In this document: one piece after another, positions 7,001-7,146 of the stretch
Layout of the letters: every line of letters begins with the position of its first letter
How positions within the stretch are numbered: the first letter of the stretch is position 1
Assembly (NCBI GenBank): GCA_037442365.1
Contig: JBBIQK010000084.1
Coordinates: 1 to 7,146 of the forward strand
Length of the DNA: 7,146 nt
Source of the DNA: GBS-DC sp037442365
GTDB lineage: Bacteria; Armatimonadota; Fimbriimonadia; Fimbriimonadales; GBS-DC
Direction: 5' to 3'
The notes under the pieces: generated by a model
What the model was told of the DNA's origin: nothing
Database searches by the model: none
Seen by the model: only the letters and a program-made list of their open reading frames with translations
Translations under genes and position numbers: made by a program

Positions 7001-7146
7001 GACCGTGCGTCGGGCGAAGGGGGAGACCTGGTTGCTGGATTATGATGCGGAGGGGAACCTAGTGAGTTTGCAGAAGCAGGGTGAAGCTGTGGGCTGGGTG
7101 TATGAGTATGACGGTTTGGGGCGTCGGGTGCGGGCGACGCGTGGCA
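4047..7146 (+). CDS. Dockerin-like and RHS/YD-repeat protein body, runs off window end
   Basis: The frame is open from 4029 (after TAG 4026-4028) to the window edge without a stop, so the C-terminus is missing. It has no good start: the first GTG (4080) lacks a Shine-Dalgarno and the first ATG (4239) is inside a domain. It is therefore read here as the body of the gene starting at 3893. Using joined numbering (one G removed), at least 1,084 residues are visible. Residues 90-145 are a duplicated dockerin-like Ca-binding module (GDATRDGIVDDADL, then SDLNGDGIVDDADL). About 147-262 is a beta-rich segment with no name I know. About 263-350 resembles the N-terminal region of RHS proteins (NPANGNLILSFG, then GVGWRHTFEARL). 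From about 370 come YD repeats, for example YEYDALGRL (592), YKYDSWGRL (773) and YEYDGLGRR (1070). In RHS proteins these form a beta-rich shell around a C-terminal payload; that part, if present, lies beyond 7146. Probably secreted or surface-displayed. A cysteine-rich insert sits at 524-564. Confidence 0.85.

Overview
The window holds two large divergent genes, a 5'-truncated-looking non-coding flank on the left, and the edge of the fragment on the right. The DNA is moderately GC-rich. It carries a textbook sigma70-type promoter and Shine-Dalgarno site, so the source is a bacterium. A secreted bacterial tricorn homologue next to an exported dockerin-plus-YD-repeat protein suggests an environmental lineage such as Armatimonadota (or another deep, possibly thermophilic phylum). 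That placement is an inference from gene content, not something the sequence proves.

Layout. Positions 1-366 contain no supportable gene. They hold a T10 tract, an 18-bp palindrome, and two copies of a dispersed 'GGGAGAGGGGG...GGGGTGAGGG' type palindromic repeat lying downstream of the tricorn gene. Positions 367-3666 (minus strand) encode a complete 1,099-residue tricorn-type S41 serine peptidase. It has a signal peptide, two beta-propellers, a PDZ-like domain and a full catalytic set (Ser763-His764, Ser986-Asp987, Glu1044). Positions 3667-3892 are the divergent intergenic region, with a perfect TTGACA-N17-TATAAT promoter and a GGAGG ribosome binding site facing right.

Positions 3893-7146 (plus strand) encode what looks like one very large exported protein: a Sec signal peptide, a dockerin-like duplicated Ca-binding module, a beta-rich linker, an RHS N-terminal region, and many YD repeats running off the window end. 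As given, this gene is split. The signal-peptide frame runs into a run of exactly ten G residues and then straight into three consecutive in-frame stop codons (TAA TGA TAA). The long body frame is open across the same G tract but has no convincing start codon of its own. Losing one G (or gaining two) would join the two frames perfectly. This is the most interesting feature: either a poly-G ON/OFF (phase-variation) switch or translational frameshift controlling a surface or secreted YD-repeat protein, or a homopolymer-length error.

The two genes are divergent neighbours. Nothing in the sequence shows that they act together. Both products are predicted to be exported from the cytoplasm: one as a peptide-degrading peptidase, the other as a large extracellular repeat protein.
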